Source of the DNA: Athripsodes cinereus
Lineage: Eukaryota > Arthropoda > Insecta > Trichoptera > Leptoceridae
Direction of reading: 5' to 3'
NCBI GenBank assembly: GCA_947579605.1
Contig: OX388321.1
Coordinates: 14,065,614-14,129,613 of the forward strand
DNA length: 64,000 nt
The notes beneath the pieces were generated by a model. It worked only from the letters and a program-made list of their open reading frames with translations. It had not been told where the DNA came from and did no database searches. The translations under genes and the position numbers were made by a program. The stretch's first letter is position 1. The number at the start of each line of letters is the position of its first letter. This document shows positions 11,657 to 22,465 of this stretch, piece by piece.

Positions 11657-11670
11657 TATTGTATTTTATT
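11657..11670. repeat. Target-site duplication, right copy
   Basis: TATTGTATTTTATT, identical to 11016-11029, at the 5'-truncated end of the LINE. Confidence 0.85.
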
Positions 11671-14387
11671 TTTTGACAAAACTGTATATGAATGAAAGAG
11701 TAAAAGTGCAGCAATAAATATTAAAAAATACCATTCATGGTTATCCCTGCAAAATATGTGTACGTTTTAGTACTAAACAATAACATGTCATACATTATTA
11801 CAAATTTATTTTTATTAATAAAAAATCACCTGCCTATGAAAATAAAGTGATAACTCAATGATGAATGATGAATGAGGCTTTTAATAAAATATCTATCTAC
11901 CTACATCAATGGTTAACAACAACAATAATAATAATAATAAATGTTTTATTGTATTCAATTATGATTTTATTGCAGCGAAACAAGAGAAGAGATCCCACCG
12001 CATAGTTGGGCGCTTTTCACATTATTTATTTTGCGTCGAATACCAGTTGATTACACTGTAGACTACTGTAGAGTGTAGACTATACCTACTCCAATCCTTA
12101 TTCGTTGCAATTATTATAAGTGCTTTGGATGCAGTGTCTGTTTAAGTAATAAGCCTACACGATGTAAGGCATACCTAACAGAAAAATGTTTTTTTTTCTC
12201 TCTAAAATTTTGCTTATTTTAAGGGATGAATTCTCATAAAAAAATTGACAACCGATTTTATTTATTACAAAGTACACGATTTATCGATTGCTAAAGGGTG
12301 TATACCGATTAACCATTAAATTTATAAAAAAGAGGTAACAAACAACTTCAACAGAAATACATAATTTATGACTCCATATCATAAAAATTACTCAATATTT
12401 TTTTTTTGAAAATGAGAAAATATTATCTTCTTATTGCTGTTAATAAATAGCAAAAAATATTTGTATGTAATCAAAGTTTTCATACAAAATGAATTGGTAC
12501 TACAGGAGAAGCTTGAACCATAATGGACCTATATGAAAATAAATACAATAAATATTATGTTATAAAACTAGTTCTGAAACAATGTTTTGTATGGTGAAGA
12601 GGGTCTTATATGGACGTGATTTCGTGTTGGGTGTATTATGATGTGATATTACTCCAAGCCTTTGGGCTAGGCGGTCTGTTGAAGGCTTGTGCACCATCAA
12701 TGAAATCGGCGATTCAAATAATACTCTCCGTTCAAACTTACAAAACATAATAATACAAAGCCAATAGGCAGCTTCATTACTTGAACTCCCCCGAATTGAA
12801 CTGAACTTATAAGTAATAAAAAAAATATGAGTACAAAATTTAATTTTTAATTATAAATATATAAAAATTGCTGCCTCCGGTGTGGACAAGATTTGCTTAG
12901 GTTAAAATTTCAGATAAATAAAAGTCCACAGGCTTCTCCGCTATTCGGGTGGTCAGTGGATTTCCTTCAATGAACTTACATATAATATTATGTTCATGTT
13001 TATAATTAAAGGAGATCCTAACGTCCCCATAATAAAAATGCATTTTCCACTAAAATTTAGATTGCCGAGAAAACTCTTTTAGTACAAGTTTACTGTCATT
13101 CTGGAATCAATTTACTTCATAATTGCAAAATTACTTATTAAAAACATATTTCCTCGTATCGTTTCAATATTTCGATAAATAAAAAATAGCAAAGTAATTA
13201 TAAAAAATTAGACTTCGTTCGAAATAAACCTAAACACAATTGCAGTAAGTTATATGTTTTAAATTATGAAAAACCAACCCGAAATCCTGAAATATTAAGA
13301 GAAATTTAAAATGTTTTTCAGATCTTAAGAACTGAAGAAAATTTTCTATCACTAAACGTAGTCCGATTGACAGGCAATATTTAAAAATATGTCCAATTTT
13401 GTATGTATATCATATTCACGATGCACCACCAAACACTTTAGGTCTAATATAGGTATTTTAAATTTATATCTACAAGCGAACAAACAAACAAAATTGTTGT
13501 AATATTATATAGTGAATTCAATAATAAAGCTTTATGACGTGTGAAGGATATAGAGCAATAAACGTCATCATGCGACCGCCGCTGGTTCTAATGCATTGGG
13601 GCGCGGAGGCCTGGGGGCTACCAGTGATTGACAGTAGATCCCAAAGTTACAGAAGCGAGGGAGGGTAGTTATAATATAGCCACCCTCATATCCCCGAGCC
13701 ATAGTCCATTTATGTTAATATGGGTATTTTGATTTAACAGACATTTATATGAGACATGTTTTTTTCATTCGATCAGATGTCTCAAACGATTGACTACATT
13801 AAATAATTCCTATTCAATTTCATAACTCACTCGATTAAAGTCGTGCTTTGGCATGAAATTATTAGTGGTAAGTTTAATCTGTTCAAGATTTAGGTATTTT
13901 TTTGTAGGTACTTAAAATTGACACATTATTATTGGATCTACTTGATATTATTGTATCTACTTGATAATAAATTCTCCTCTTTTTATGATATATCATCATA
14001 TTTCATTTTCTTTTTATTTTAAACAATGTTATTCAAAATCAATCGCAAACGAACGCATTATTATGTTAGCTCTTTAAAAGATCATGGTCTGATTATCATT
14101 ATAGAGACATTTTTTTTAAGTAATCGTAATATGTCAACCTTAAAGTACAAAAAAGAACTTGAATCAAATATGTTCTTAATAATTTTTAATAATAAAAAAA
14201 CACTGTTAAAATATCACTGAATATTTTTTAGACTCCAACGTTTTTGTCCACACTAATAAACATTTTCAACACTACCAAAAAAATCTAAATAAAATTTACT
14301 GTATGCTATCTAGATTAAGGTTATGGTAGGAGGCTGAAGATGGAAAGTGGGGTGGAGGTAGAAATAATAATAGATGTGGATGCGTAT
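11671..14387. other. AT-rich stretch with two GC-richer islands
   Basis: No firm gene. Points noted are an (AAT)n run near 11925-11941; a coding-like but unassigned minus-strand segment at 12560-12748 (62 codons, contains HKPSTDRLAQRLGVISHHNT); and a GC-rich island at 13560-13720 with no recognised motif. Confidence 0.4.
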
Positions 14388-14507
14388 AATAAAAAAATCA
14401 AATGTGTTTTAATTAATTAATTGAGTTTCATAAATAAATCAATGATAATAAAAAAAATCAAATGTGTTTTAGTTAATTAATTGAGTTTCATAAATAAATC
14501 AATGATT
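14388..14507. repeat. 60-bp tandem duplication (two copies)
   Basis: The 60-bp unit starting AATAAAAAAA(A)TCAAATGTG and ending ATAAATCAATGAT occurs twice head to tail. The copies differ at a single base (AATTAATTAA versus AGTTAATTAA). It lies in AT-rich non-coding DNA. Near-identity indicates a fairly recent duplication. Confidence 0.85.
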
Positions 14508-14937
14508 TTAAGAATTTTACTCAACAGACACCTCATCTGGGCAACCAACAGAACACTTTTCCTGTTTCTGAATTATTATTATTATTTCCGTTAAATATAG
14601 ATAATCTGATAATAAAATAATTAGAAATAAAAATAATAAATTCGTTTATTGTGATTTGCCGCGATATTATCTCACATGTAGTGATTATGTTATTTAGAAT
14701 TTGATTGTAGCTATAAGAATTTTTATTAATAATGGTTCTAATTTCGCAATAAAGTTGATAAGTCACAAAATTCCTTTGAATATTATAATATCATGATTTT
14801 ATATTACCCATAATGTGATAAGATTTAAATTAGAGTTTTGTAATAAAATAATTTGAACGAATTTCCATTTGTAAATGTTTAAAATTGAGAAGAATGCCGT
14901 AATGATTAATTTGGTATAGGTATTTATTTTAATGTAT
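14508..14937. other. AT-rich stretch without features
   Basis: No supported feature. The 77-codon frame on the minus strand is isoleucine/asparagine-rich and composition-driven. Confidence 0.5.
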
Positions 14938-14990
14938 CTTCTTCTTCTTCGCCCTCGCCTTTATCCCATTTACTTGGGGTCGGCTCTAAT
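14938..14990 (-). mobile_element. LINE 3' end fragment with GAA tail
   Basis: The plus strand shows CTTCTTCTTCTTCGCCCTCG then TTTATCCCATTTACTTGGGGT. In element sense it ends GGGCGAAGAAGAAGAAG, the same kind of tail as 4568-4594 and 19459-19480. Only ~50 bp remain, and the clade is inferred from the tail. Confidence 0.5.
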
Positions 14991-15202
14991 TTATTTAATA
15001 ACGTCTAATATTAAATCGTAAAACATCACGAGACATTTTAACGTCATCTTGAAATCAATAATAAAATATGCCACTTATATTAAATGTTTTATATTTATGG
15101 CCTAGAGAGGCCGACTTGTATATTTACTCCGCGTATTTCTTTCGCTGGTTACCCCAATTGTGAAAGATGTAGATGTATGGTGTTGATAGCTGTGGTGTAA
15201 AA

Positions 15203-15432
15203 CCGTCCACGTGGTGCAACGGCTATCGCAGTCGATTTGCATCATCGAGGTCCTGGGTTCGATTCCCAGCTGGGTCGCGGAGTTTCGTAAGGAATTTTCG
15301 CAACTAGGGTTTGGAAGAGAACTGTCTCAGCAAAATTGAGACAGCATTGGTTGTCTGGAAGAAATTAAGTAAGTGATAAGTCCGCCAGCTATACTGACAT
15401 CCGTGTATAGAAAAATAAATAAATAAATAGCT
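15203..15432 (+). mobile_element. tRNA-derived SINE with LINE-like 3' module
   Basis: The head contains RNA polymerase III internal promoter boxes: an A-box-like TGGTGCAACGG (15212-15222) and a perfect B box GGTTCGATTCC (15256-15266), 33 nt apart. The body (TTTGGAAGAGAACTGTCTCA and onward) leads to CTGGAAGAAATTAAGTAAGTG, then ATAAGTCCGCC, matching the 3' module of the LINE tails at 19911, 21060 and 27484. It ends in AATAAATAAATAAAT. The head folds poorly as a full tRNA, so it is a retroposon and not a tRNA gene. The shared tail implies mobilisation by that LINE family (inference). Confidence 0.85.
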
Positions 15433-16029
15433 ATAAAATGAGTCTAGGAGGACAAATACCTCATAATAAAATAATACTAGGTATGTAGAGCATTCCATAA
15501 CAGTTCAATTTATTTATATATTAATTTCTTTAATATACATTAATCACAAAACAAATTTTGTGATAAAGAAATGCATTCAAAATAAATACAACTACTACTA
15601 CTACTTACTAGAATTAAAATTGAGCGTGATTTTATTGAATTTAGATCCTTGTATCATATTGTTGCCAACCCCTCCACTTCACATAGATCACTGAGTACGA
15701 ATGCAGTCCCGTCAGGACATATGTCGCGGTCTCCATACTACTACAGTAGTAGGTATTTAATAAACTTGTTTAGGACAAGTGTTTTCCGTGTTAGTTATTT
15801 ATTTTATTATTTGGTATATATTATATTTATATGTGTATATATAAAATGAGCTTACGATATATATTATTTTTATGTCAGTGATAATACGACGTTGATTATA
15901 TTATGTCCTCAATAAATTCAACATACGGCATTAATCACGACTGATTTAAAAGCTTTGCAACAAGGTAAGATTAAATTTTATGTTGGCGTGTAGATTTTTA
16001 TTTGGGAATATATAAATAAATTAATCTAC
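15433..16029. other. AT-rich stretch without features
   Basis: Only a short (ACT)n-like run (15587-15605) and TA-rich DNA are seen. Confidence 0.5.
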
Positions 16030-16502
16030 GTATATATATAATGAGTTACAATCCATTGGATTGGTCTGCAACGAGTTTGGTTTTTCTTCTCCATTACTCC
16101 CTATTCTCAGCCAGTCTTTTCAGCTCTACGTATGAGCCACAGTTCATGTCCCTCTTCAGTTGGTCCATATACGTATCTCTTGGTCGGCCTCTGCCATTTG
16201 TCTCCTCGGTCTTACCCTCCGCGATGGCGATGAGTAGTCCTGGGTGCCTGATGTTGTGGCCAATCCAGTTAGCTCGTTGTTGGCTGATTCTTTTAAGAAG
16301 TTGCCTTTTTTCGCCTTAATACTTCTTCGTTTTCGACGTGTTCCGACCAATGGATCTTCAGCATACGTCTGTAGCACCACATCTCAAAGGCCGCCAACCG
16401 TCCGCTTTCACTCTTGCTGATGGTCCACGTCTCACAACCATAAAGCAGAATGCTCCATACAAAAGCTTTGGTAAGGTTCTTCCTTACGCTTAAATCAATA
16501 TA
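16030..16502 (-). mobile_element. RTE-type LINE, 3' end copy, frameshifted
   Basis: Same family as 50062-50745. The minus strand encodes SVRKNLTKAFVWSILLYGCE, TWTISKSESGRLAAFEMWCY and the C-terminal tail down to the stop and a (TA)n tail (16031-16040). An 8-nt deletion at about 16316 (tcgcct|taatac, against accctggt in the sister copies) shifts the frame. There are also many substitutions. The 5' end breaks off after a segment matching IDLSVRK. Confidence 0.85.
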
Positions 16503-16537
16503 ACAAAAATGGGTTAGTCGAAATGAAATCACAAAAC

Positions 16538-16964
16538 GGATTGGTCTGCAACGAGTTTGAATTTTCTTCTGCATTCCTCCCTATTTTCTGCTAGTCTCTT
16601 TAATTCTACGTAGGTGCCACAATTAATGTCCTTCGTCACTTGGTCTATATAGGTGTCTCTTGGTCAGGCTTTACCATTTCTGCCTTCGATCTTGCCCTCC
16701 ACGATGATGATGAACAGGTCTGGGTACCTGATGTTATAGCTAATCCGGTTACCTTGCTGTTTGCTGATTTTTTTGAAGAGTTGTCTACTTTAGTCTACCC
16801 TGATTAACACCTCTTCGTTTTCGACATGTTCCGACAACATCTTCAGCATGCGTCTGTAGCACCACATGTCAAAAGCCGCCACGGTCGGCTTTCACTCTTG
16901 CTGATGGTCCACGTCTCGTAACCATATAACAAAATGCTCCATATAAAGGTTTTAATAAGGTTTT
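16538..16964 (-). mobile_element. Second, older RTE-type LINE copy, same orientation
   Basis: Starts GGATTGGTCTGCAACGAGTTTG and runs parallel to the previous copy with far more differences: stops, small indels and altered codons. It lacks the terminal TAACTCATTATATA segment. It lies 35 bp beyond the end of 16030-16502 in the same orientation. The divergence implies an older subfamily or an earlier insertion. Confidence 0.75.
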
Positions 16965-17354
16965 AAAAGAAATGCCATAAAGTGACGTAAATAGATGAAA
17001 ACTCAATTAGTATTTCACTTTGAGTAACTCTCCGATGGCGTTTTGTTCAGACTAATCACGTGTGAAATTCAAGAGAACAACTCTGTATGGAATGTTAAAC
17101 GAAACCTCATTAAATTGTCAGTCAGTACTTTTTGTATTGGTCATGTGACTTTTTATTCCTTGTACAATTTGATATAGAAATTTAAGAAATACCCTACATT
17201 GTAAAATTCTACCCTCCCCAGTTGTCAATTTTTTTTTATTTCAATTCGATCTCATCGTATTTTTATCAAAATTTCAGAGGATCATTTTTTTGTAGGAATA
17301 AGGTGCTTTTCAGCATACATGAAAAGTACACCACTGCTTCATGTACCTAATAGG
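16965..17354. other. AT-rich stretch without features
   Basis: No supported feature recognised. Confidence 0.5.
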
Positions 17355-17530
17355 AAATTGAAATTGTCGGTAGCCTGATGGCAGGGTCTCGGACTTTAAA
17401 TCGAGAGACACTGGGATTCCACCCGCCGACCGACTTACTCCACCTTCACGACACAAGCATATTGATTACTGTGAAGGTGTCCAAGGTGTATTTGAGCTTA
17501 CTTCAAATTCAGATTCATCTTTAATAAAAA
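17355..17530 (+). mobile_element. Degraded tRNA-derived SINE head
   Basis: TAGCCTGATGG (17371-17381) resembles an RNA polymerase III A box. GGGATTCCACC (17413-17423) resembles a decayed B box, and the intervening CGGACTTTAAATCGAGAGAC is tRNA-like. A body follows to about ATTCAGATTCATCTTTAATAA. The B box has lost its CGA core, so it is not a functional tRNA gene. Confidence 0.6.
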
Positions 17531-18107
17531 AATTCTTAGAAATAAGACTTATGTCAATTTTAATTTAACATAATACAGTTATTTCAGAGATTATGATTGT
17601 GTTAATAGAGATTATGATTATTATATACCTACGTAGAACTGGAGATAGATATGCGTGGATATAGTTATTAATTATGAATTATTGTGTATGTAGTACATTG
17701 AATACATATTCACTATTCTACGATATTGTATTTGATTTATTAATTTACATAAATGACACACATATGCCTATTAAGTTAGATACATACATAGACGTGTAGA
17801 TATATATATATATATATTATAATAATACATGTATTATTTGTATATGAAATGTAATGTTATTAATTTGACGATAATTTACGCAAATTAATGCTCAACAGTC
17901 TGTCATTGTTATCGTGATGGGGTAGTCAGTCAATGCTCAAAATTTACGTATTGTCTATATTATGTATTCACGTAATTATATACATACATTTCCACCTGAG
18001 AAATTATAATCCATCTAAATTTGGTCAATTTGATAAGCAAGATATTAATTATTTGCATTTTTCGTACATTTTACGCTGTGTCATAAATAATGTCAGTCTT
18101 AATCTTA
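17531..18107. other. AT-rich stretch with a (TA)n run
   Basis: A TA dinucleotide microsatellite lies at about 17800-17820. No other feature was seen. Confidence 0.5.
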
Positions 18108-18587
18108 AGTAGCATTCACATTGCTTCACTTTGGATGATCATCCAGAGTGTCAGGGTCAAACCTGTTCATCGAAAGTGAACACGTCTGTTCACATTTGTT
18201 CATCCTATGCTTTCACTGCCATGTCAACACTCTCAGTCATGTTGTATGTAATTTAACATATTTTCGTACAAAAATAATTAAACAAATTCAAAAATTAAAA
18301 ATAACACATAAAATAAATTAATATAGCTCTCGACTGCATAATAATTTTGTACATGATTCTGACATTCAATACAAATTCATAGAGAATTAAACAAATAATA
18401 AGATAAAACTTGTTTATGGTCGTTTCAGTGAAAGGACCTTTCATCAAAATTATGACGAGTGGTAACTGGTAATCTCTTTCCTCCGTCATCGCTAGTGATC
18501 ACTGGCGATGAAACGCCTGTTCACACCTGTTCATCTTGGAGTATCATCCGGAGTGATCACTGAAAGTGAACAAATGTGAACACCCCT
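18108..18587 (+). mobile_element. Second PIF/Harbinger-like element
   Basis: A 480-bp element bracketed by TTA on both sides (18105-18107 and 18588-18590), a TWA target site. The left end is AGTAGCATTCACATTGCTTC; the right end in reverse complement is AGGGGTGTTCACATTTGTTC. The two share TTCACATT and the following TTCACTTT. Subterminal TTCATC and GATCA motifs recur on both sides (18120-18210, 18500-18560). The right terminus shares GGTGTTCACATTTG with the element at 2882-3400. A 64-codon minus-strand frame inside shows no transposase motif. It is non-autonomous. Confidence 0.65.
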
Positions 18588-18755
18588 TTACCTAGCATAT
18601 AATAAATAAACCGAAAAAATAATTGTCAATAAATATGCTGCAGAATAAAATAATATCAGATCTAACCCAAACTACAATCAGTAGAACGTAAAAAAGTAAT
18701 ATAGTTATGATTAAATGTTAATTAATTTATAGAATTCTTCTTTAAGTGTTACTGT

Positions 18756-18870
18756 CCCCCCCCCGACGTGGACGATCACCTGGGAGAAATCTTGTCTGTT
18801 CTGATGGGCAACACGAAACAACTCCTCTACACCTCATCCTCTCACAACAACTCTCGAACATTCTGAAGCT
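18756..18870 (-). mobile_element. LINE C-terminus (VEELFRVAHQNRQ type), decayed
   Basis: A minus-strand frame reads GVEELFRVAHQNRQDFSQVI then VHVGGGDS, matching the ending at 10404-10557 (VEELFRLGQDREAYARVIAD). A run of nine C at 18756-18764 lies in the position of the glycine codons near the stop. It is short and frameshifted upstream. Confidence 0.65.
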
Positions 18871-19458
18871 AATACATACATACTTTGCTCGGTATTTTTT
18901 TAAGTTCTTATTAACTAACTCTTCGATGTTTATGATATAATATATTAAAAGTACGAATTCATAATACAATAAGCTAAATTTTAAGAATTTAATAATTGAA
19001 ACAGTTTCATACTCCATCATTCACTCGACAGCAGATATTTTGGCTTGTAACAAGAGAGTATATACTCGTATATATACTGAAAAAAAATAACTATTCACTT
19101 GAACAAAAATTTAATTACATATCTTCAATCAGGCAAATAAAAAATACACCAATAAATATAAAATACAATAAAAAAACATATGGACATGGCTGTATTTATA
19201 TACTCGTAATATATTTCTAATATTGTTTTTACAGGTGGGACTAAACGACTGGCCAAAACAGGTTTATTCACAATAAATATAAATGTTATAATAATTATGT
19301 TTACAGTGGCTTAGCAATCGTACAACCTCTACAACAAAATCTCTTCTATTTCATTTAGTACATGATTTATAATAATACCATTTGCATTTTATTTATTTTT
19401 GATTACACTCAACACGGCAAAAAATCCTTTTCTGAAACTTCCATTTAATTTTTTTTAT
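18871..19458. other. AT-rich stretch without features
   Basis: No supported feature recognised. Confidence 0.5.
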
Positions 19459-19556
19459 CTTCTTCTTCTTCTCGTGTCGCTCCTAACGGAGATTGGTGAC
19501 CACCTCTTGAAACTCCTCACGATCCTGGGCCAGTCTGATGAGGGTTGCTGCATCCT
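19459..19556 (-). mobile_element. RTE-type LINE C-terminus with GAA tail
   Basis: The minus strand reads AATLIRLAQDREEFQEVVTN then LR and a stop, followed by GAGCGACACGAGAAGAAGAAG. The AQDREEF...V motif and the position of the stop fit the end of RTE-like polyproteins. Only ~22 codons remain. Confidence 0.7.
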
Positions 19557-19631
19557 ATATCTATATATTTTATGTTTTGTATGTTACATGTGATTTTATT
19601 TTCTTTAATAAAAATTACTATGTATCTATCT

Positions 19632-19690
19632 GTCTTCTAAACCACCACGGTATTACCCTCAATTGGGGTAGCCAGTAGTTTTATTATATA
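19632..19690 (-). repeat. (TAG)n-tailed SINE-like repeat, terminal fragment
   Basis: CCACCACGGTATTACCCTCA then ATTGGGGTAGCCAGTAG resembles the CCATCACGGCATATCCCACA ... GTGGGGTAGCCAGCAG end of the family. It is a diverged ~60-bp fragment. Confidence 0.5.
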
Positions 19691-19910
19691 TAATTAACAT
19701 ATGATGTCATTTTTAATTATTAAATTTTATTATTTTGTTATGATTATCAAAACGAAAAACTATTCAAAAACTTTAGAGAAAATAGCCAGTTTCTGTTATC
19801 ATTAAATACTTAGTTAGATACTTCTATTATATTTTGTAGGTGACATCTGTCAATGTTTTCTCATTCAAGGTGATTAATTTTATCTATATTGATAAACAAA
19901 GTAAATATGT

Positions 19911-20050
19911 AATAATAATAATAATCTTTATTGCACAAAATTAGTATACAAAGAAGAAGAAAAAACATGGTATCATAACAATAGAATAGGTACATAATTT
20001 TGTGCAATGGGCGAGTTTATCACTGAAGCGCAATATCTTCCAACTAACCC
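19911..20050 (-). mobile_element. LINE 3' tail ending in (ATT)n
   Basis: In minus sense: GTTGGAAGATATTGCGCTTC, GTGATAAACTCGCCCATTG, then TTTTGTGCAATAAAGATTATTATTATTATT. This is the GGAAGA-ATYGC...RATAARCTCGCC...CAATAAAG module shared by several elements here. No coding part remains. Confidence 0.75.
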
Positions 20051-21059
20051 ATATGTACATCTAATAAGTAAAATATATGCGGGTTTTATACATTTTTACA
20101 AAACAATGCAAAAATAAATCGGTAGGTGTATCTAATTTATGTTTTTTGAATTACTGAAAATGTGAAGTAATTTTGTTTAATATTTTTTTCGGTTCGTTTT
20201 AAATTATGTGCACTTGTAGCCACGATTTTTTAAATTTACTTTGTAAAAAACTTCAAATGTGAATATTTTACTTAATTATTCCCCTTTTATACCTTCTCAT
20301 AGACGCTTTATTTCAAGTTAAAATATTAGTAATGTGCCTTAATATTGTATGCATGTCAAAAGTTTGCTGCAGTAGAAAGTAGTGCCTAGTAGTATAGGAA
20401 AAGTCAGTCAGTGTGTGTACATAAAATCCTTGTGAATATTTAATTGTACAAACAAAAAGCACTTCTATCTATTAATTTTAAAGTAGACTATGATAAAACG
20501 ACTTTATACTAGGTCTTGCGTTCCATCGTTAAATAATATCCCGGATTCTATGTTTACCCAATGTTCTAATAGTTATATCTACTTGTAGAAACTTCTAGTA
20601 AACCTGATTGATATCGCCTTGAATAATAAATAATTTAACAACATACATAGTTAAATTGGACTTGGATTGAACATTTGAACAACTTTCAATATGGATGATC
20701 TAAATTTTACTATGTATGTATTTGCAATAACATTGAACAATATTTGAATTATAACATAGTATAAATTATAATATAACACTGTTTTATGTTTCACTATAAT
20801 GTACACAAAGTATACCACAATTATTATTACACTTAGCGCTTTCACCAATAAATTGGCATCATCAGGGCGGAGTAGTATTTATAACATAGATGTTAGTAAC
20901 ATAAAAAATGTGAAATTATTAAAATATTGTTTCACAATGTCAACACTGAAACATTAAATTCATCATTTTGATACATTTTTTTTGAGTTACGCATCATTAA
21001 GAAAATATGAAACATTTTTTTAACATATAAGTTTACAATCTTAATAAAATATCTAATAT
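20051..21059. other. AT-rich stretch without features
   Basis: No supported feature recognised. Confidence 0.5.
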
Positions 21060-21166
21060 TTGGTTGGCTGGAAGATATTGCCTCCAGGCAATAAGCTCGC
21101 CAATTGCTCATGATTGTTTTATGGTCAATGGTCAATAAAGTGTTATTATTATTGTTATTAAAAATA
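21060..21166 (+). mobile_element. LINE 3' tail ending in TTATTATTATTG repeats
   Basis: GGTTGGCTGGAAGATATTGC, then CCTCCAGGCAATAAGCTCGCC, ending GGTCAATAAAGTGTTATTATTATTG. It shows the same 3' module as 19911-20050 and 27484-27625. It sits only ~30 bp from an RTE fragment. Confidence 0.75.
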
Positions 21167-21198
21167 GTACCTACTTACATTGTTTGATTGTTTGATCT

Positions 21199-21358
21199 TA
21201 CATTTGTCCCCTCGGTCTTACCCTCTGCGATGGCGATGAGTAGTCCTGGGTGCCTGATGTTGTGGCCAATCCAGTTAGCTCGTTGTTGGCTGATTCTCTT
21301 AAGGAGTTGCCTTTTTTCGCCTACCCTGGTTAATACTTCTTCATTTTCGACGTGCTCC
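21199..21358 (-). mobile_element. RTE-type LINE fragment lacking both ends
   Basis: The minus strand encodes EHVENEEVLTRVGEKRQLLK, then RISQQRANWIGHNIRHPGLL and EGKTEGTN. It is nearly identical to the 50 kb copy, but the last ~50 codons and the (TA)n tail are missing. Loss of the 3' end is unusual for target-primed insertion and suggests later deletion or another mechanism. Its 5' breakpoint lies within 4-5 nt of that in the 384-706 copy. Confidence 0.8.
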
Positions 21359-22465
21359 ATCTCTTAAATTTTCGAATAAATATATTTTGATATGAAGTTC
21401 AAGACAATTATTTTTTTAGGAAATTCATAGGTTAGTAAGTAGGTATACATCTGATATTATTTATTTTTATATTAAGCCAAAATTATGCCAATTTTTCACA
21501 TTGAAGCAAGAATGGGTATAATGCACATAACAAGAATACAAGCAAGATTGCTTATAAGTTAAACAATATAATATACCAAAATCTTCACGATTGTTGTGCA
21601 ACCTGTCCAGAGATGTGAAAAATCTAATGATAATACATCTTGTACGTATATCATTTATTATTTATTAAAATATATACGTATGATATTTCGTCAACATATA
21701 TAGTAAATTACTATGTAGTAATGGAGTATTCAACATTTCCCGCATTAGATAGTTATTTACAAATACATCAGTATGATAGGTAAATATATAAGGTTAACGA
21801 GCACTTAGTGGGTATATGAAAAAATCGAAGGTTTTTTGTTACGAGGTATATTTATGTAATACTGGGAAATTGTGAGCATTACATAGTTCAATGAGAATTA
21901 TTATTACAGGTTAATTACTTGTAATAATGGACAGGTACACGTAACAATAATAAAGGGCCATCTCTCGTGAGTTGGTCACGTGCTGTGGTGGAGTAGTACC
22001 TACTACCCTTTGTACTATTATAATATCTAATGACACTTGTATGTCAAATTTTTGTCATTGAGTGTCACGCAATGGGAAATATTATAACGAGGTAATGTAT
22101 TACATATAAGCCTATAACAAAACTATAGTTCTTTTGTATAAAGTGTCACTTTTAGTCTTGTTATGTAATAGGTATTTACTTTGTTTTGAAGTATAAGTAT
22201 TTTTATTGTTTACAGTGAATAAAGAGTAAGTATATGCACCTACATATATTCATTAAAATTGCAGTAGATAAGTTGTCGATATATTATATTAATTTAGAAA
22301 ATCTTAAGGTACAATGAAACTTTCTAAATATATTATTCAAAACATCTTTACTATGCAATACTAACTATTTTGATTGTTATAGGTAATATGACTGATTTAA
22401 TGAAATAATAGGTCAAATCAATTCACCCCAATATATCACAATAACAAAAATAACAACATCATAGT
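21359..22465. other. AT-rich stretch without features
   Basis: No supported feature recognised. Confidence 0.5.

Noticed and set aside
15203..15275. Functional tRNA gene
   Set aside because: A and B boxes are present, but the arms do not form a full cloverleaf by eye. The unit continues into a SINE body with a LINE-like 3' tail.
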